This document shows positions 24,892-33,603 of a stretch of 64,000 nt of DNA, one piece after another (position 1 is the stretch's first letter; every line of letters begins with the position of its first letter). Made by a program: the position numbers and the translations under genes. The DNA is from Propioniciclava tarda (lineage in GTDB: Bacteria > Actinomycetota > Actinomycetes > Propionibacteriales > Propionibacteriaceae). The DNA is taken from positions 1-64,000 of the forward strand of contig NZ_FXTL01000016.1 of assembly GCF_900182665.1 (NCBI RefSeq), in the 5' to 3' direction. Under the pieces are notes generated by a model, which worked only from the letters and a program-made list of their open reading frames with translations, searched no databases and had not been told where the DNA came from.

Positions 24892-25191
24892 AGCCCTTGA
24901 CTCTAGGTCAGAGGCGCCGCGCTGGCGGGTTCCGCTGTGTCGCGCCCGAGGCGTCCGGGCGACTAGGCAGTGGGTACTGGCGGGTGAGCGCCGTTCGGAC
25001 GTCGCAGGGTTAGGTTTCGTTCGGGCGACCTGATAAGTTTGGACGTGTTGTTTGGTTGATATTTCGTGAGCTGTTTGGTTGAACCACCGCCTGAAACGGT
25101 GTGGAAGTCCTTCGGAAGCGTTTGTAGCAGTCAGCATCACTGAGCGTCACGAGGTCCGTGTTCGCTCCGCTTCTCGAAAGGAAGTACCCCC
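24892..25191. other. Intergenic region with cspA promoter and long leader
   Basis: From about 25010 the sequence becomes AT-rich (TGATAAGTTTGG, TTGTTTGGTTGATATTTCG) and then forms a leader of over 100 nt before cspA. It contains a small hairpin (CACCG...CGGTG near 25085-25109). Long structured leaders are usual for cold-shock mRNAs. The exact promoter cannot be fixed by eye. Confidence 0.45.
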
Positions 25192-25398
25192 ATGGCTATC
25201 GGCACCGTCAAGTGGTTCAACGCTGACAAGGGCTTCGGCTTCATCGCTCCCGAGGATGGCTCGGCCGACGTGTTCGCGCACTTCTCCGCCATCAAGAGCA
25301 ACGGCTTCCGCACCCTCAACGAGAACGATCGTGTCTCCTACGACACCGTTCCCGGCCCGAAGGGCATCCAGGCCGCCAACATCACGGTCATCAACTGA
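25192..25398 (+). CDS. cspA: Cold-shock protein CspA
   Basis: A 68-aa single cold-shock domain. The RNA-binding motifs RNP1 (KGFGFIAP) and RNP2 (VFAHFSAI) are intact, preceded by the standard start [14 protein letters not shown]. It binds single-stranded nucleic acid and melts RNA structure. GAAAGGAAG gives a good ribosome-binding site. A long leader precedes it and a perfect hairpin terminator follows, so it is a single-gene unit. Codon choice is strongly biased to the preferred C-ending codons, suggesting high expression. Confidence 0.97.
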   Translation: MAIGTVKWFNADKGFGFIAPEDGSADVFAHFSAIKSNGFRTLNENDRVSYDTVPGPKGIQAANITVIN

Positions 25399-25420
25399 GC
25401 TTCGCCTCAGACTGAATTCC

Positions 25421-25453
25421 ACGAAGGCACCCGGCTGAGCCGGGTGCCTTCGT
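25421..25453 (+). terminator. 15-bp hairpin terminator of cspA
   Basis: ACGAAGGCACCCGGC (25421-25435), loop TGA, exact complement (25439-25453). It lies 22 bp after the cspA stop codon. Confidence 0.9.
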
Positions 25454-25526
25454 CGTTAAGCCCGGACGCCGTCGGCTTCGGACGCCGCGGCCCGGACGCC
25501 GTTGGCTGAGCGCGTCGGGGCCGAGG

Positions 25527-25570
25527 TTCCACCTTCGTGCCGAGCTTGCATCCTCGGCAGGGAGGTGGAA
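25527..25570. repeat. Nested intergenic inverted repeat
   Basis: TTCCACCT (25527-25534) pairs with AGGTGGAA (25563-25570), enclosing GCCGAG/CTCGGC (25539-25544, 25553-25558). Three CGGACGCC copies lie just before it (25460-25500). It shares GCATCCTCGGCA with the palindrome at 33417-33442. Confidence 0.65.
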
Positions 25571-25604
25571 GGTCGGCGTTGATGCGCGAGGTCGGCGTTC
25601 GACG

Positions 25605-25856
25605 TCAGCGGGGCGCGGCGTCCCCTTCGTAGCGGACGCCGGGCGCGCGGTTGAGCTCCCGGACGTGCACCGAGCTGGGCGGGGTGAACGCGACGACCTC
25701 GACGGACTTGCCGACGCCGATGGTCGTCTCGCCGTCGTACGGGTAGGCGAGGTAGGTGTTCGATCCGCCGCCGAAGGGCAGTTCAACTTCGCCCACGCCA
25801 CCGGGACGAATCGTCCCGGTGACGCGTCCGACCTTGCCAACCAGGTGTCGCGACAT
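25605..25856 (-). CDS. NfeD-like OB-fold protein, partner of flotillin
   Basis: An 83-aa soluble protein. HLVGKVGRVTGTIRPGGVGEVELPFGGGSNTYLAYPYDGETTIGVGKSVEVVAF has the order of the NfeDC OB-fold (GxxGxvxgxirPGGxGxV...V...G...V.VV). NfeD proteins pair with SPFH proteins in membrane microdomains. Here it follows the flotillin gene with a 9-bp gap, and unlike full NfeD it has no membrane helix, so it probably docks to flotillin from the cytoplasm (inference). Confidence 0.7.
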   Translation of the reverse strand: MSRHLVGKVGRVTGTIRPGGVGEVELPFGGGSNTYLAYPYDGETTIGVGKSVEVVAFTPPSSVHVRELNRAPGVRYEGDAAPR

Positions 25857-25865
25857 GCGGCGCCC

Positions 25866-27350
25866 CTAGCTCTTCTCTTTGGACTTCGACGACGCGGCGA
25901 TGTCGGAGGTCATCGACATGATCTGCGGGATCAGGTCGCGGGCCTTCATGATCGCGCCGACGACGACCTGGCCGAGGCCCTCGCCGCCGTTGAGGACGGT
26001 GAGGTCCTTGATGTTGGCGAACGGCTTCACGGCGGCCTCGACGATGGCCGGCATGTTGGTGGCGACCTGCTGGGCGATGAGGCCGTCCTGGCCCTTGGCC
26101 AGCGCGTCGGCACGGGCGCTCATCGCGGCGGCCTCGGCCTCGCCGGCGGCCTGGACGGCCTTGGCGGAGGCGAGCCCCTTGGCCTGGGTGGCGGCGGCCT
26201 CGGCCTCGCCGGTCGCGCGGGTGGCGTTGGCGTTCGCCTCGGCCTGCAGCTTCGTGCGGGCGGCCTCGGCCTCCGCGGCGAGCTTCACGCTCTCGGCGTT
26301 GGCGGCGGCGCTGACCTTGACGCGCTCCGCCTCAGCGGCCGCGCTCAGCTGGACCTGCCGGGCGGCGGCCTCGGACGCCGCGATGTCGGCGTCCCTCTTG
26401 CCCTCGGCCGTGACCTTGGCGGCGTAGGCCTCGGCGTCCGCGGGCTTGCGGACGTCGGTCTCGAGCTGCTTGGCCGTCAGGTCGGCGCGCAGTTCGGCGG
26501 TGCGGGTCTCGGCCTCGACGACCTGCTGCTTGGCGATGGCGTCCGCGAGCGGACCGGCCTGCGCAGCCTTCTTCAGCGCGGTCTCGGCCTCGGCCTGCAG
26601 TTCGGCCTGACGCTTCGTCGCGGCCGTGCGCGCCTCGGCCATGGCGATCGCGGCGGCCTGTTCCTTCTCAGTGGCGGTCTGATCCTGCTGGGCCTTCGCC
26701 ATGCGGGCGACAGCCTCGGCGGCCGCGACGTGCGGCGTCCGAATCAAACCGATGTAACCGGACGGGTCCTCGATCTCGAGCAGCTGCATCGAGTCGATCT
26801 TGAGGCCCAGGTTCGCCATCTCGGTGCTGGACGCCGCGCGGACCTCGTCGCGCAGCTTGTCGCGGTCGCTGAGCAGCTCCTCCATCGTCATGTTGCCGAC
26901 GATGGCGCGGAGGTGGCCCGCGAAAATCGAGTGAACCTGGTTGAGCATGTAGGCCGGGTCCTTGCCCAGGAAGCGGCGGGCGGCGTTGGCGATCTCGCCG
27001 TAGGTGTCGCCGATCTTGAAGATCACGCTGCCCTCGATGTTGACGTCGATGGCCTGGCGGGTGCGGCACTTGATGGTGAGGTTGGTCTCGATGAGGTTCA
27101 GGTCGAGGCGCCGGACGGTCTCGATGCCGGGGATCACCAGGGTGCCCTGGCCGGTGATGATGCGGAACCGCATCGACTCGTCCGCGCCCGTGGTGATCGC
27201 GGCGCCGTCGCCGACGTTGCGTCCGGAGATGATGAGGGCTTCATTCGGCTCCGCGACCCGCCAGGACGCCTTGAACAGGACGAACGCGAGCGCCAAAACG
27301 GCGACGACAGCGATGAGGATGGGCAGGATGCTCAGCAACGCACCGGGCAT
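25866..27350 (-). CDS. Flotillin-family SPFH-domain protein
   Basis: A 494-aa flotillin. One N-terminal membrane helix (residues ~5-28) is followed by an SPFH/band-7 domain (~30-200: EALIISGRNVGDG, GTLVIPGIETVRRLDLNLIETNL, IDVNIEGSVIFKIGD). A long Ala/Glu-rich coiled coil (~215-420) is made of EAE/AEAA repeats. The Gly-rich segment NGGEGLGQVVVG precedes the C-terminus. Flotillins scaffold ordered membrane patches. ATG 27350 is preferred because the helix starts right after it and GAAAGG lies upstream. Operon with the NfeD-like gene. Confidence 0.93.
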   Translation of the reverse strand: MPGALLSILPILIAVVAVLALAFVLFKASWRVAEPNEALIISGRNVGDGAAITTGADESMRFRIITGQGTLVIPGIETVRRLDLNLIETNLTIKCRTRQAIDVNIEGSVIFKIGDTYGEIANAARRFLGKDPAYMLNQVHSIFAGHLRAIVGNMTMEELLSDRDKLRDEVRAASSTEMANLGLKIDSMQLLEIEDPSGYIGLIRTPHVAAAEAVARMAKAQQDQTATEKEQAAAIAMAEARTAATKRQAELQAEAETALKKAAQAGPLADAIAKQQVVEAETRTAELRADLTAKQLETDVRKPADAEAYAAKVTAEGKRDADIAASEAAARQVQLSAAAEAERVKVSAAANAESVKLAAEAEAARTKLQAEANANATRATGEAEAAATQAKGLASAKAVQAAGEAEAAAMSARADALAKGQDGLIAQQVATNMPAIVEAAVKPFANIKDLTVLNGGEGLGQVVVGAIMKARDLIPQIMSMTSDIAASSKSKEKS

Positions 27351-27395
27351 GGGGGTGACCTTTCTAGGTGGGCCTGACTCCAATGTAGCCAGCGG

Positions 27396-30092
27396 TCAAT
27401 CCCGGCGGCGCGCCAGCGCCTTGGACGCCGGCGTCACCACCCACGCGACCGCCGCCCCGACCGCCGGGACGCCCACGATCAGCACCGCCAGGTGCGTCCA
27501 GGGGATCGCGAAGGCGCCAGTGTAGAGGTGTTCGAACCCGAACTGATTCAGCACCTTGACCAGCGCTACGCCGACCGCCGAGCCGACCACGCAGCCCAGG
27601 AAGACCACCACCGCCAGGTGGGCGGCTGTGGTGGCCTTGCGCAGCTTCGGCGGTGCCCCGATCGCGGCGAGCGTCGACTCGTCCCGGACGCCGTCGGCGA
27701 CGGCCAGCGCAGTGGTCAGTCCGGCGACCATCAGCACCAGCAGGGTAGCGACGCCGAGCACGGCCCAGACGATGGGCTCTTCCGGACGGTTCGGGTCGCG
27801 CGGAAGGGCGACGTTCTGGACGCCGAGTGAGGCCAGCCTGGCCTGCAAGCGGTCGTTCTCGTCGGCGGTGACGCGGCGTCCGACGTCGAGCACGAGCGAC
27901 CCGGGATAGGTGACGATGCCCAGCTTCTTCGCCGTCTCGGGGCTCATGAAGGACCAGCCGGCGACCCCGTCAGGGACGCTCATCAGCAGCCCCGCGTGCG
28001 GTATGGGCTTGATCGCGGTTTGCTCGCCCTCGTTCTCGGCGATCGCTTCGCTCCGGTCCGCCGGGATGACCAGCACGAGCACCTGCCCGTCGGCGACCGC
28101 CGCCCGCTGGGTCGTCAGCACGACGCCGGACGCCAGCGCGTCCGTCTCGGCGGTCGTTGGGACGCGACCCAGCAACACCTGCAGCTCGGACGGGCCGCCG
28201 ACCACCGTCTGGTAGTCGGCACCTCCCATCGCGACCGGCCAGACGCAGCGCCAGTCCTCGCGGTTGGGGAACTCCTGGTCGGGGCACCTGTTGGACTCGG
28301 GCACTTCAAGCACGACGGAGCCCTGGACAAGCTTGGTCGAGGTGGCGGTGACGCCCAGCAGGGCGTCGACCGCGTTGGCGGCGGCGGTGAGGTCGCGGGG
28401 CTGGGCGGTGGGACCGTCCTGGGCGCTGAGCAGCACGTGCATCGGGTGCACGAGCCAGACGCGCTCGGCCCGCTGCGCGGCCAGCGCGCCTTGGGTCAGC
28501 GTCATCAGCGCGGACGCCAGCGTCGCGGCCGTGAGCACGGCGCCAACCGCGGGCACGACGCGTCCGCGGTGGCGGTCCAGGTCGCGCAGCACCACCCGCA
28601 TCGCCAGCGGACGCCGCGGCGCGAGCCGCGCCAGGCCCGAGATGGCCGGAGCCAGGCAAAGAACCGTCCCCAGGACGAGCGCCACCACGATGCCCGCCTC
28701 GCAGGCCGTGATCAGGGCGCGACGCACCGAGCCAGGTCGCCGCTCTTGAGCCAGCACCGTGGCCGCGGCGTAGGCCACGCCGCCGAGCGCGAGGACGATC
28801 AGTCCGCCGAACGGGATGCGGGCGGGCGGCGCCTGACCTTCCGGAGAGCGGACCGCCTCGAGGGCGTCCACCTTGCCCACCCAATGGGTGGGGGCGATGG
28901 CCGCCAGCAGTCCGGACGCGATGCCCAAGCACGCGGCGATTGCGACGCCGCCCGGGGTGATGTTGAGCCCCCAGATCGGGTAGGAGCGGTCGGTGGTGGC
29001 GACGGCGGCGACCGCCGAGGCCCCACCGACCAGCCCGACGGCGAGCCCGGCCAGGGTGCCGAGTCCGGCGATCCAGATGGCGTTCCACAGCGTGATGCGC
29101 CGCAGCGTGCGGGTCGGGGCGCCGACGGCGCCGAGCAGCCCGAGCTGGCGGCGCGACGACCGGACGCCGATCGCGAACGCCGAGCCTGCGACGAATGTGA
29201 TCAGGACCATTGCCAGCGAGCCGATCAGAACCGTCGCCGTGAACCACTGACCCCCGAGGTCGTCGTAGAGGCTGCGCGGCGAGGTGAGCAGCAGTTGGCG
29301 TCCATAGGCGAACACCCCGGCCTGGTTGGCCGCTGCCACGTCCATCATCGTGAACGGTCGCTCACCGAACAGCAGCACTTCGTCCTCGGCGGCGCCCACG
29401 GCCAGCGGGTGGTTCGGCGATGCGAAGACCGTCGCGTCCCACAGCGTCGGCGACGACAGTACGCCCGCGATCGTGAAGACGCCCTTCGGCGTTTCGATGG
29501 TGTCGCCGACGCCCTTGGCGAAGTCGCGGCTGAAGGTGCGGCTAACCAGCACGGACGCCCCGGTCGGGTAGCTGCCCGCGGCGAGGTCCCAGCGGCCGGC
29601 GACGTCGGGCGAGGCGGCGTCCACGACCTTCAGCAGCACCTCGGTAGGCAGCTTTTGGCCGTCGGAGAGGCTGCGCTGCACCTTCGCGCGGCCGACCGAG
29701 ATGGTGAGCGTCCGGTAACCGGGCGGAACTGCGGAGCTCGGTGCCGCGGGCGGGCCCGCCAGCTTGACCAGCCTGCGCTCGTCGCTGCACAGGCTCAGAC
29801 CGTTGGCGGTCTGCGGGCATAAGCTCCTGTCCCCGTAGACGTTGCCGGGCGTCAACGACGCCTGGGCCTGGCCCAGCTGCCGCGCCACCCGCTGTTGAGG
29901 CGTCGGGTAGCCGGACGCCGCGAGCGTCACTCCGGCGACCACGCCGGCCACCGGCAGCCCGATCAGGACGGCGACGAGCAGGCTGCGTCCGCGGTGGGCT
30001 AGCACGTCGCGCCAGGCCAGCCGCTGGGCGACGGACGGGAAGCGCCGAGCACGAGGCGAACTGGCGCGTGCGGCGTCCGGCATCTTGAACAT
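27396..30092 (-). CDS. FtsX-like ABC transporter permease
   Basis: An 898-aa permease of the MacB/FtsX type. There is a first helix at residues ~38-60 (SLLVAVLIGLPVAGVVAGVTL), a large external domain, a helix group ~290-400 (FtsX domain 1), a middle helix pair ~430-480, a second external domain, and a final FtsX domain with helices near 775-880. The start ATG overlaps the ATPase stop (ATGA at 30089-30092), giving translational coupling. With the upstream ATPase and PadR regulator it forms a typical drug- or peptide-responsive exporter operon. Substrate unknown. Confidence 0.88.
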   Translation of the reverse strand: MFKMPDAARASSPRARRFPSVAQRLAWRDVLAHRGRSLLVAVLIGLPVAGVVAGVTLAASGYPTPQQRVARQLGQAQASLTPGNVYGDRSLCPQTANGLSLCSDERRLVKLAGPPAAPSSAVPPGYRTLTISVGRAKVQRSLSDGQKLPTEVLLKVVDAASPDVAGRWDLAAGSYPTGASVLVSRTFSRDFAKGVGDTIETPKGVFTIAGVLSSPTLWDATVFASPNHPLAVGAAEDEVLLFGERPFTMMDVAAANQAGVFAYGRQLLLTSPRSLYDDLGGQWFTATVLIGSLAMVLITFVAGSAFAIGVRSSRRQLGLLGAVGAPTRTLRRITLWNAIWIAGLGTLAGLAVGLVGGASAVAAVATTDRSYPIWGLNITPGGVAIAACLGIASGLLAAIAPTHWVGKVDALEAVRSPEGQAPPARIPFGGLIVLALGGVAYAAATVLAQERRPGSVRRALITACEAGIVVALVLGTVLCLAPAISGLARLAPRRPLAMRVVLRDLDRHRGRVVPAVGAVLTAATLASALMTLTQGALAAQRAERVWLVHPMHVLLSAQDGPTAQPRDLTAAANAVDALLGVTATSTKLVQGSVVLEVPESNRCPDQEFPNREDWRCVWPVAMGGADYQTVVGGPSELQVLLGRVPTTAETDALASGVVLTTQRAAVADGQVLVLVIPADRSEAIAENEGEQTAIKPIPHAGLLMSVPDGVAGWSFMSPETAKKLGIVTYPGSLVLDVGRRVTADENDRLQARLASLGVQNVALPRDPNRPEEPIVWAVLGVATLLVLMVAGLTTALAVADGVRDESTLAAIGAPPKLRKATTAAHLAVVVFLGCVVGSAVGVALVKVLNQFGFEHLYTGAFAIPWTHLAVLIVGVPAVGAAVAWVVTPASKALARRRD

Positions 30093-30805
30093 CAGGCGCC
30101 GGCCAACAGGACGGCGGGGTCGTTGGCGACGCGGGTCGAGTCGACGACGCGGCCGTCGCGGAGGAAGACGATCCGGTCGGCCCAGCCGGCGTGGCGGGCC
30201 TCGTGGGTGACGAGGACGACGGCGACGCCGTCGTCGGCGAGCAGGCGCAGGCGCTGCATGACGTCGTCGCCGGTGGCCGAGTCCAGGGCGCCGGTGGGCT
30301 CGTCGGCGAGGACCAGCTTGCGGTCGCCGACGATCGCGCGGGCGATCGCGACGCGTTGGCGCTGGCCGCCGGAGATCTGGTCGAGGCGGCGTCCGGCCAA
30401 GTCGGCGATGCCGAGCCGTTTGAGGGCCGCGCGGGCGGACTGGCGCGCCCAGCTGGGATCGGTGCGGTCGAGCTCGAGCGGCAGGGCGACGTTCTCGATG
30501 ACGTTGAGGGTGGGGACCAGGTTGTAGTCCTGGAAGACGTAGCCGACGTGGCGTCGTCGGAGACGGGCGAGGGCGTCCCGCTTGAGGCCTTGGAGCGGGT
30601 GGCCGGCGACGGTGACGGAGCCGGTCCAGCCCTGGTCCAGGCCCCCGGCGATCGCGAGCAGCGTCGACTTGCCCGAACCCGAGGGGCCCATGATCGCCAC
30701 GAAGTCGCCCTCGTCGACGGTGAGGGTCACGTCGTCCAGGGCGCGCACCTCGGACGCCCCCGCACCGTAGATGCGCGTGACGGCGTCCAACTGCAAGACG
30801 CTCAT
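30092..30805 (-). CDS. ABC transporter ATP-binding protein (MacB/LolD type)
   Basis: A 237-aa ATPase. Walker A GPSGSGKST (~residues 40-48), Q-loop YVFQDYNLVPTLNV, signature ISGGQRQRVAIARAI, Walker B KLVLADEPTGALD and the H-loop VLVTHEA are all intact. It powers the FtsX-like permease encoded next. ATG 30805 overlaps the PadR stop by 4 bp. The longer upstream open frame is antisense/shifted over the PadR gene and has no merit. Confidence 0.95.
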   Translation of the reverse strand: MSVLQLDAVTRIYGAGASEVRALDDVTLTVDEGDFVAIMGPSGSGKSTLLAIAGGLDQGWTGSVTVAGHPLQGLKRDALARLRRRHVGYVFQDYNLVPTLNVIENVALPLELDRTDPSWARQSARAALKRLGIADLAGRRLDQISGGQRQRVAIARAIVGDRKLVLADEPTGALDSATGDDVMQRLRLLADDGVAVVLVTHEARHAGWADRIVFLRDGRVVDSTRVANDPAVLLAGA

Positions 30806-31374
30806 CGGACGGCCTTGTCTTTCGACTGCGCCGGGGCGGTGACCGCGGCTGGGGCGTCCGAGCGGGTGGGGGTGGGACGACTCGCGAGGCCCTCGCAGTG
30901 ATCGAGCCAACGGATCTCGGCCTCGGCGGTGAAGATCATCAACTCGACAACCATGAGCCAAGCCGTGTCGGAGGCGTCCGCCTGGCGCTTGGCCAAGGTG
31001 TAGTGCTGCAGCGTCCGCATCGTTGCGGTGCGCTGGGCCTGGATGATCGCGGTGAGATCCGCATGAGTGGACGCCGCGAGCGCCAGCTTGATCGCCAGGT
31101 CGTTGCGGGGCGGGGTGGTCTGCTCGATCGGGGTGGTGAACCAGGTCTTGAGTTCGGCGCGGCCCGCGGGAGTGATCGCGTAGGTACGGGTGTCGTCGGT
31201 CGGGTCGAGCGGGGTGACGAGGCCGTCGCGCGAAAGACGGTCGAGGGTCGTGTAGACCTGCCCGATGTTCAGCGGCCACGCGGACGCCGTCCGGCGCTCG
31301 AACTCGGTCTTGAGCTGGTAGCCGTAGGCGGGGGACTCGTCAAGGATCGCGAGGAGTCCGTACTTGATCGACAT
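30802..31374 (-). CDS. PadR-family transcriptional regulator
   Basis: A 190-aa PadR protein: winged helix in residues ~1-75 (SIKYGLLAILDESPAYGYQLKTEFE, WPLNIGQVYTTLDRLSRDGLV) and the Vir C-terminal helical dimerisation domain (~90-165). A disordered Thr/Ala/Pro tail follows. It is the first gene of the PadR-ATPase-permease operon and probably represses it. Two perfect palindromes ATACCGGGTAT lie just upstream of its start (31389-31421). Confidence 0.92.
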   Translation of the reverse strand: MSIKYGLLAILDESPAYGYQLKTEFERRTASAWPLNIGQVYTTLDRLSRDGLVTPLDPTDDTRTYAITPAGRAELKTWFTTPIEQTTPPRNDLAIKLALAASTHADLTAIIQAQRTATMRTLQHYTLAKRQADASDTAWLMVVELMIFTAEAEIRWLDHCEGLASRPTPTRSDAPAAVTAPAQSKDKAVR

Positions 31375-31388
31375 GGGGAAGCGCCTTT

Positions 31389-31421
31389 CATACCGGGTAT
31401 GTAAAAGTAGATACCGGGTAT
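31389..31421 (-). promoter_or_regulatory. Double palindromic PadR operator
   Basis: ATACCGGGTAT occurs at 31390-31400 and again at 31411-31421, centres 21 bp apart, that is two helical turns, with an AT-rich spacer. It lies 15-47 bp upstream of the padR start and is the likely autoregulatory site. Confidence 0.75.
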
Positions 31422-31971
31422 GGCTGCGGCGTCAAGACGGTGCAGGCGGAGTTGCTGTTGTAGGAGAACAGCAACTCCGCCGGTAGTGGGCAGTGGGTTG
31501 CCTGGCGATGTCGTTGGGGTTGTGGGTGGTCGAGTGACGTTCCGCTGCGGACGCCGATGCCGTCCTCGCCCGTGAGTCCGGCGACCCCGCTCGTTCCTCG
31601 CGGTCTCCCGGCTTTACGCCCGACCGCACCCAGGCCGGCATCGGCGTCCTCCGCTTCAACGGCACGTTGCGCTGTAGGCCAGCCAACTTCGTTCGGGACG
31701 GCGGCCCCGGCCTTGGACTCAAGGGGCACGGACGGCACCCAGAAGCGGACGGCGGCGGGGTCGTCCCGGGTGCGGTCGGGCGTAAAGGAGACGCCAGGCT
31801 CCAAGGAACGAGGAGGCTTGCGTCTCCACGGGCGAGGGGCGACCCCGCCTTTGTCCGCGGCAACGAAACTGTCGTCGAGGGTCGCCCCCGCCGTTGTCCG
31901 CGGCAGCGAACCTGCCACCGCGGGGCAATCGTCGCCCGACACGGAGTGCGCCGCGGTGGGGTGCCCGGACG
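31422..31971. other. Gene-free region with inverted repeats
   Basis: No supported gene. A 14-bp perfect hairpin lies at 31446-31480 (GCGGAGTTGCTGTT, 7-nt loop). TTTACGCCCGACCGCACCC near 31612 reappears inverted as GGGTGCGGTCGGGCGTAAA near 31768, about 140 bp apart. The motif GTCCGCGGCARCGAA is directly repeated near 31854 and 31895. Long open frames here on both strands are compositional artefacts. The structure suggests a decayed mobile or repetitive element. Confidence 0.5.
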
Positions 31972-32388
31972 CTACTTGGTGCGCACGCAGCGGTGGCCCA
32001 GCAGGTCGGCCAGGGCATCAAGGGCGTCCGGCTGGGCCCAGTAGTAGACGAACGTGCCTCGGCGCTCGCCGTCGATCAGTCCCGCTGCTCGGAGGGTCTT
32101 GAGGTGGTGCGACACGGTCGCAGAGGACAACTCAAACGCGGGCGTGATCTCGCACACGCACAGCTCGTCCGTGGCGGCGATCATCGCCATCATCCGTAGT
32201 CGCACAGGTTCGCCGAGGGCCTTGAACATGGCCGCCAACCGGTCGGCATCGGCCGTCGCCAGCCCCGCCACCGGATGCGTCTCGCGCGAGGCGCCGCAAC
32301 AGCCGCCCATGGTGGGGGAGTTCGTCCCCGGCACCGCCTTCGTGGCAGCCCTGACCAACGCGGTGACCCTGCTCGCATCACCCTTCAT
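31972..32388 (-). CDS. arsR: ArsR-family metalloregulator (arsenic)
   Basis: A 138-aa ArsR/SmtB repressor. The winged helix is FKALGEPVRLRMMAMIAATDELCVCEITPAFELSSATVSHHLKTLRAAGLI; the CVC pair in the recognition-helix region (ELCVCEI) is the As(III) site of type-1 ArsR proteins, and an extra CC pair lies near the N-terminus (GGCCGAS). ATG 32388 is chosen because the next upstream start has no site. It is divergent from arsM, with a shared operator (32432-32455). A second copy of the operator precedes the ACR3 gene at 47.7 kb, so it probably controls both loci. Confidence 0.9.
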   Translation of the reverse strand: MKGDASRVTALVRAATKAVPGTNSPTMGGCCGASRETHPVAGLATADADRLAAMFKALGEPVRLRMMAMIAATDELCVCEITPAFELSSATVSHHLKTLRAAGLIDGERRGTFVYYWAQPDALDALADLLGHRCVRTK

Positions 32389-32397
32389 GGGACGATC

Positions 32398-32455
32398 TTG
32401 ACAGTTTTCGAAACAGAGGTCCACACTGCGATTGATTCGACAAACGTCGATTCAA
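32398..32455 (+). promoter_or_regulatory. arsM promoter with ArsR operator
   Basis: TTGACA (32398-32403) is followed after 18 bp by CACACT. The inverted repeat TTGATTCGAC-AAAC-GTCGATTCAA (32432-32455) covers the expected start site. Its core TCGACAAACGTCGA matches the operator of the ACR3 gene at 47673-47688. Confidence 0.65.
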
Positions 32456-32486
32456 GTGAGTCATAGAGGCTGGGACGGAGAGGGCG

Positions 32487-33377
32487 ATGGCGACGATCGG
32501 CAACGAGGGCGACGTTCACGAGGTGGTCAAGGAACGCTACGGCGCGGCCGCACGCGCCCAACTGCAGGTGCTGGATGCGCCGGCGACGGCGTCCTGCTGT
32601 GGCCCGACGGGCTGCTGCGGGGAAGGCGCCAAGGCGGGCACGATCGGCGCCGTCGACCCCATCTCACGCAACCTCTACGACCCCTCGACGCCCTTCGATG
32701 CCGCGCTCGCGGCTTCCCTCGGCTGTGGAAACCCGACCGCGCTCGCCGAACTGACGCCGGGTGAGGTGGTGCTCGACCTCGGCTCCGGTGGCGGACTCGA
32801 CGTGCTGCTGTCCGCCCGCCGCGTCGCCCCGGACGGCCATGCCTACGGCCTCGACATGACCGACGACATGCTCGCCCTGGCCCGCCGCAACCAGGCCGAG
32901 GCCGGCGTGACGAACGCCACCTTCCTCAAAGGGCAGATCGAGCAGGTGCCGCTGCCCGACGCGTCCGTCGACGTCGTCATCTCCAACTGCGTCATCAACC
33001 TGTCGCCCGACAAGGACGCCGTCCTGGCCGAGTCGTTCCGCGTGCTGCGCCCGGGCGGACGCTTCGCCGTCTCCGACATCGTGCTGCTTCGCGAGATCCC
33101 GGACGCCCTCCGTCGCGTCGTCTCCCTCTGGACCGGCTGCATCTCCGGGTCCCTGCTCGATCGGGACTACGTCGCCAAGCTGACGGCTGCCGGATTCACG
33201 GACGCCGGCGTCCAGGTCACGCGGAGCTACGACCGCGCCGAGCTCGAAGAGCTCGCCGGATCGCTCGATCCGAGTCAGCTGCCGCCGGGCACCTCCATCG
33301 ACGACGCCATCGCCACCCTCGACGGCGCGTTCGCGAGCGCGTTCATCCGGGCGACGAAGCCGCGCGACGGACGCTGA
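32487..33377 (+). CDS. arsM: Arsenite S-adenosylmethionine methyltransferase
   Basis: A 296-aa ArsM, methylating As(III) to volatile forms with SAM. The SAM motif is VLDLGSGGGLDVLLSARRV. Conserved cysteines for As(III) are present in LGCGNP, ISNCVINL and WTGCISG, and an N-terminal SCCGPTGCCG cluster is also present. GAGAGGG lies before the ATG. It is divergent from arsR and under the shared operator. The methylation route complements the export (ACR3) and arsenate reduction (ArsC) genes at 47.7-49.4 kb. Confidence 0.95.
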   Translation: MATIGNEGDVHEVVKERYGAAARAQLQVLDAPATASCCGPTGCCGEGAKAGTIGAVDPISRNLYDPSTPFDAALAASLGCGNPTALAELTPGEVVLDLGSGGGLDVLLSARRVAPDGHAYGLDMTDDMLALARRNQAEAGVTNATFLKGQIEQVPLPDASVDVVISNCVINLSPDKDAVLAESFRVLRPGGRFAVSDIVLLREIPDALRRVVSLWTGCISGSLLDRDYVAKLTAAGFTDAGVQVTRSYDRAELEELAGSLDPSQLPPGTSIDDAIATLDGAFASAFIRATKPRDGR

Positions 33378-33416
33378 GCGGGCCGAGGCTGGTCGAGGAT
33401 GCCGAGGATCGGCAGC

Positions 33417-33442
33417 GATGCCGAGGATGCATCCTCGGCATC
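33417..33442. repeat. 26-bp perfect palindrome in the arsM downstream spacer
   Basis: GATGCCGAGGATG followed at once by its exact complement. Two degenerate copies (GATGCCGAGG, ATGCCGAGG) precede it. The same words recur at 25.5 kb and 60.08-60.16 kb. It may terminate arsM transcription or belong to an intergenic repeat family. Confidence 0.8.
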
Positions 33443-33551
33443 AAAGTGCGAGGTAGGCGTTAGCGCGCAGCCCCGGGTGAACATTCAGGGTGGCTGGCGC
33501 CCGCGGCCCCGTCGTCCGGGGCGCGAGCGTCGCCCATCACCGCTCAGACAA

Positions 33552-33603
33552 CTTTGATCAAAGACCATTGCGCAAGAGGATTTGATCTTTTAGCTTTGGG
33601 CCC
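33552..33603 (+). promoter_or_regulatory. Leaderless promoter and palindrome before the MFS gene
   Basis: The 12-bp palindrome CTTTGATCAAAG (33552-33563) lies just upstream of TTGCGC (33568-33573), a 17-bp spacer and TAGCTT (33591-33596). The GTG start follows 7 bp later. A second half site TTTGATC lies in the spacer. The HTH protein encoded downstream may bind here. Confidence 0.55.

Noticed and set aside
27396-30092. 608-aa plus-strand frame inside the permease gene
   Set aside because: Antisense shadow rich in Arg/Asp/Gly; the minus-strand FtsX protein has helices and normal operon overlaps.
31432-32102. Open frames on both strands between padR and arsR
   Set aside because: No ribosome-binding site or family resemblance; amino-acid composition is that of random high-GC sequence.
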